Notes under the pieces: model-generated
The model's database searches: none
The model's input: the letters and a program-made list of their open reading frames with translations, nothing else
What the model was told of the DNA's origin: nothing
Translations under genes and position numbers: made by a program
Shown here: positions 5,494 to 5,634 of the stretch, in pieces
Position numbering within the stretch: the stretch's first letter is position 1
How the letters are laid out: each line of letters begins with the position of its first letter
Origin: Desulfobacterales bacterium
GTDB taxonomy: Bacteria; Desulfobacterota; Desulfobacteria; Desulfobacterales; QNYZ01
DNA length: 5,634 nt
Direction of reading: 5' to 3'
Assembly (NCBI GenBank): GCA_029938515.1
Contig: JAOZUU010000209.1
Coordinates: 1 to 5,634 of the forward strand

Positions 5494-5634
5494 TTATGTC
5501 AACAAATCCTGCCCCCTCGGTTTCTTTATCGTATCCGTGCCAACTTCAATCCGGCTCCGGCTTGATGGTGTCATGCCAAATTCGGCCAACCAGCGCCGCA
5601 TTTCGCCCATGGACTTGTTGGCAATGCTTACCCA
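5494..5634 (-). CDS. Phage terminase small subunit, P27 family (C-terminal part)
   Basis: The window edge cuts this gene; 46 C-terminal residues remain, ending with TAA at 5496-5494. The stretch RRWLAEFGMTPSSRSRIEV matches the well-known C-terminal signature of P27-family small terminases (EFGLTPSSRSRL). These proteins bind the packaging site on phage DNA and pass it to the large terminase ATPase/nuclease, so this gene helps decide what DNA goes into the capsid. In ordinary phages the large terminase gene follows directly; here the next genes are the 86-aa unknown and then the capsid group. The stop is followed by AAAGGAG with no start codon after it at a usable distance. Family assignment from a short tail is good because the motif is distinctive. 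Confidence 0.8.
   Translation of the reverse strand, partial: WVSIANKSMGEMRRWLAEFGMTPSSRSRIEVGTDTIKKPRGQDLLT

Noticed and set aside
5485..5495. AAAGGAG just after the small terminase stop as the ribosome site of another gene
   Set aside because: No ATG, GTG or TTG follows at a usable distance with an open frame of useful length.
5087..5565. + strand frames of 73-103 aa opposite the 86-aa and terminase genes
   Set aside because: Composition is that of reverse-complemented A/T-rich coding DNA (Phe/Ile/Lys-rich), and the opposite strand has better starts, ribosome sites and a known motif.

Overview
The window looks like a bacterial chromosome segment entered from about 1.55 kb onward by a small phage-derived integrated element. 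Base composition is moderate. A YaaA-type gene, a TesB-like thioesterase remnant and a PilZ protein suggest a Gram-negative bacterium. From general memory of similar proteins I lean towards a sulfate-reducer-like deltaproteobacterium (Desulfobacterota), but no taxonomic marker is present, so this is weak.

Host part (1-1530, + strand): the C-terminal tail of an unrecognised gene (1-122); yaaA, the peroxide-stress/UPF0246 family (185-964); and a TesB-like double-hotdog thioesterase (1076-1530). The thioesterase keeps its N-terminal 100 or so residues and its C-terminal 40 or so, but has lost the middle and is frameshifted. A short CTGGAT-type repeat lies between yaaA and the thioesterase.

Element part (about 1550-5634): a perfect 9-bp inverted repeat around a 7-bp spacer (1553-1577), the shape of a tyrosine-recombinase core site, overlaps the stop codon of an intact tyrosine integrase (1568-2632, - strand). 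The 375-bp gap upstream of int is dense with signals: a hairpin-rich element, 12-bp direct repeats over a possible int promoter, and a candidate small RNA of about 75 nt with its own promoter-like boxes and a U-tail. A one-domain PilZ gene (3008-3352, + strand) follows. The right half is a leftward gene set read from the right edge: P27-family terminase small subunit (partial), an 86-aa unknown, a possible 55-aa unknown, an HK97-type major capsid protein and a 60-aa unknown that overlaps the capsid stop, closed by a strong Rho-independent terminator (3440-3489).

The large terminase, portal and prohead protease normally found between the small terminase and the capsid gene are absent from that position. 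Integrase, small terminase and capsid without the rest of the head module fit a compact capsid-carrying phage satellite (comparable in idea to capsid-forming PICIs) or a reduced prophage. The right end is cut off, so the two cannot be separated here. PilZ, in its own orientation between the capsid operon and int, looks like cargo.
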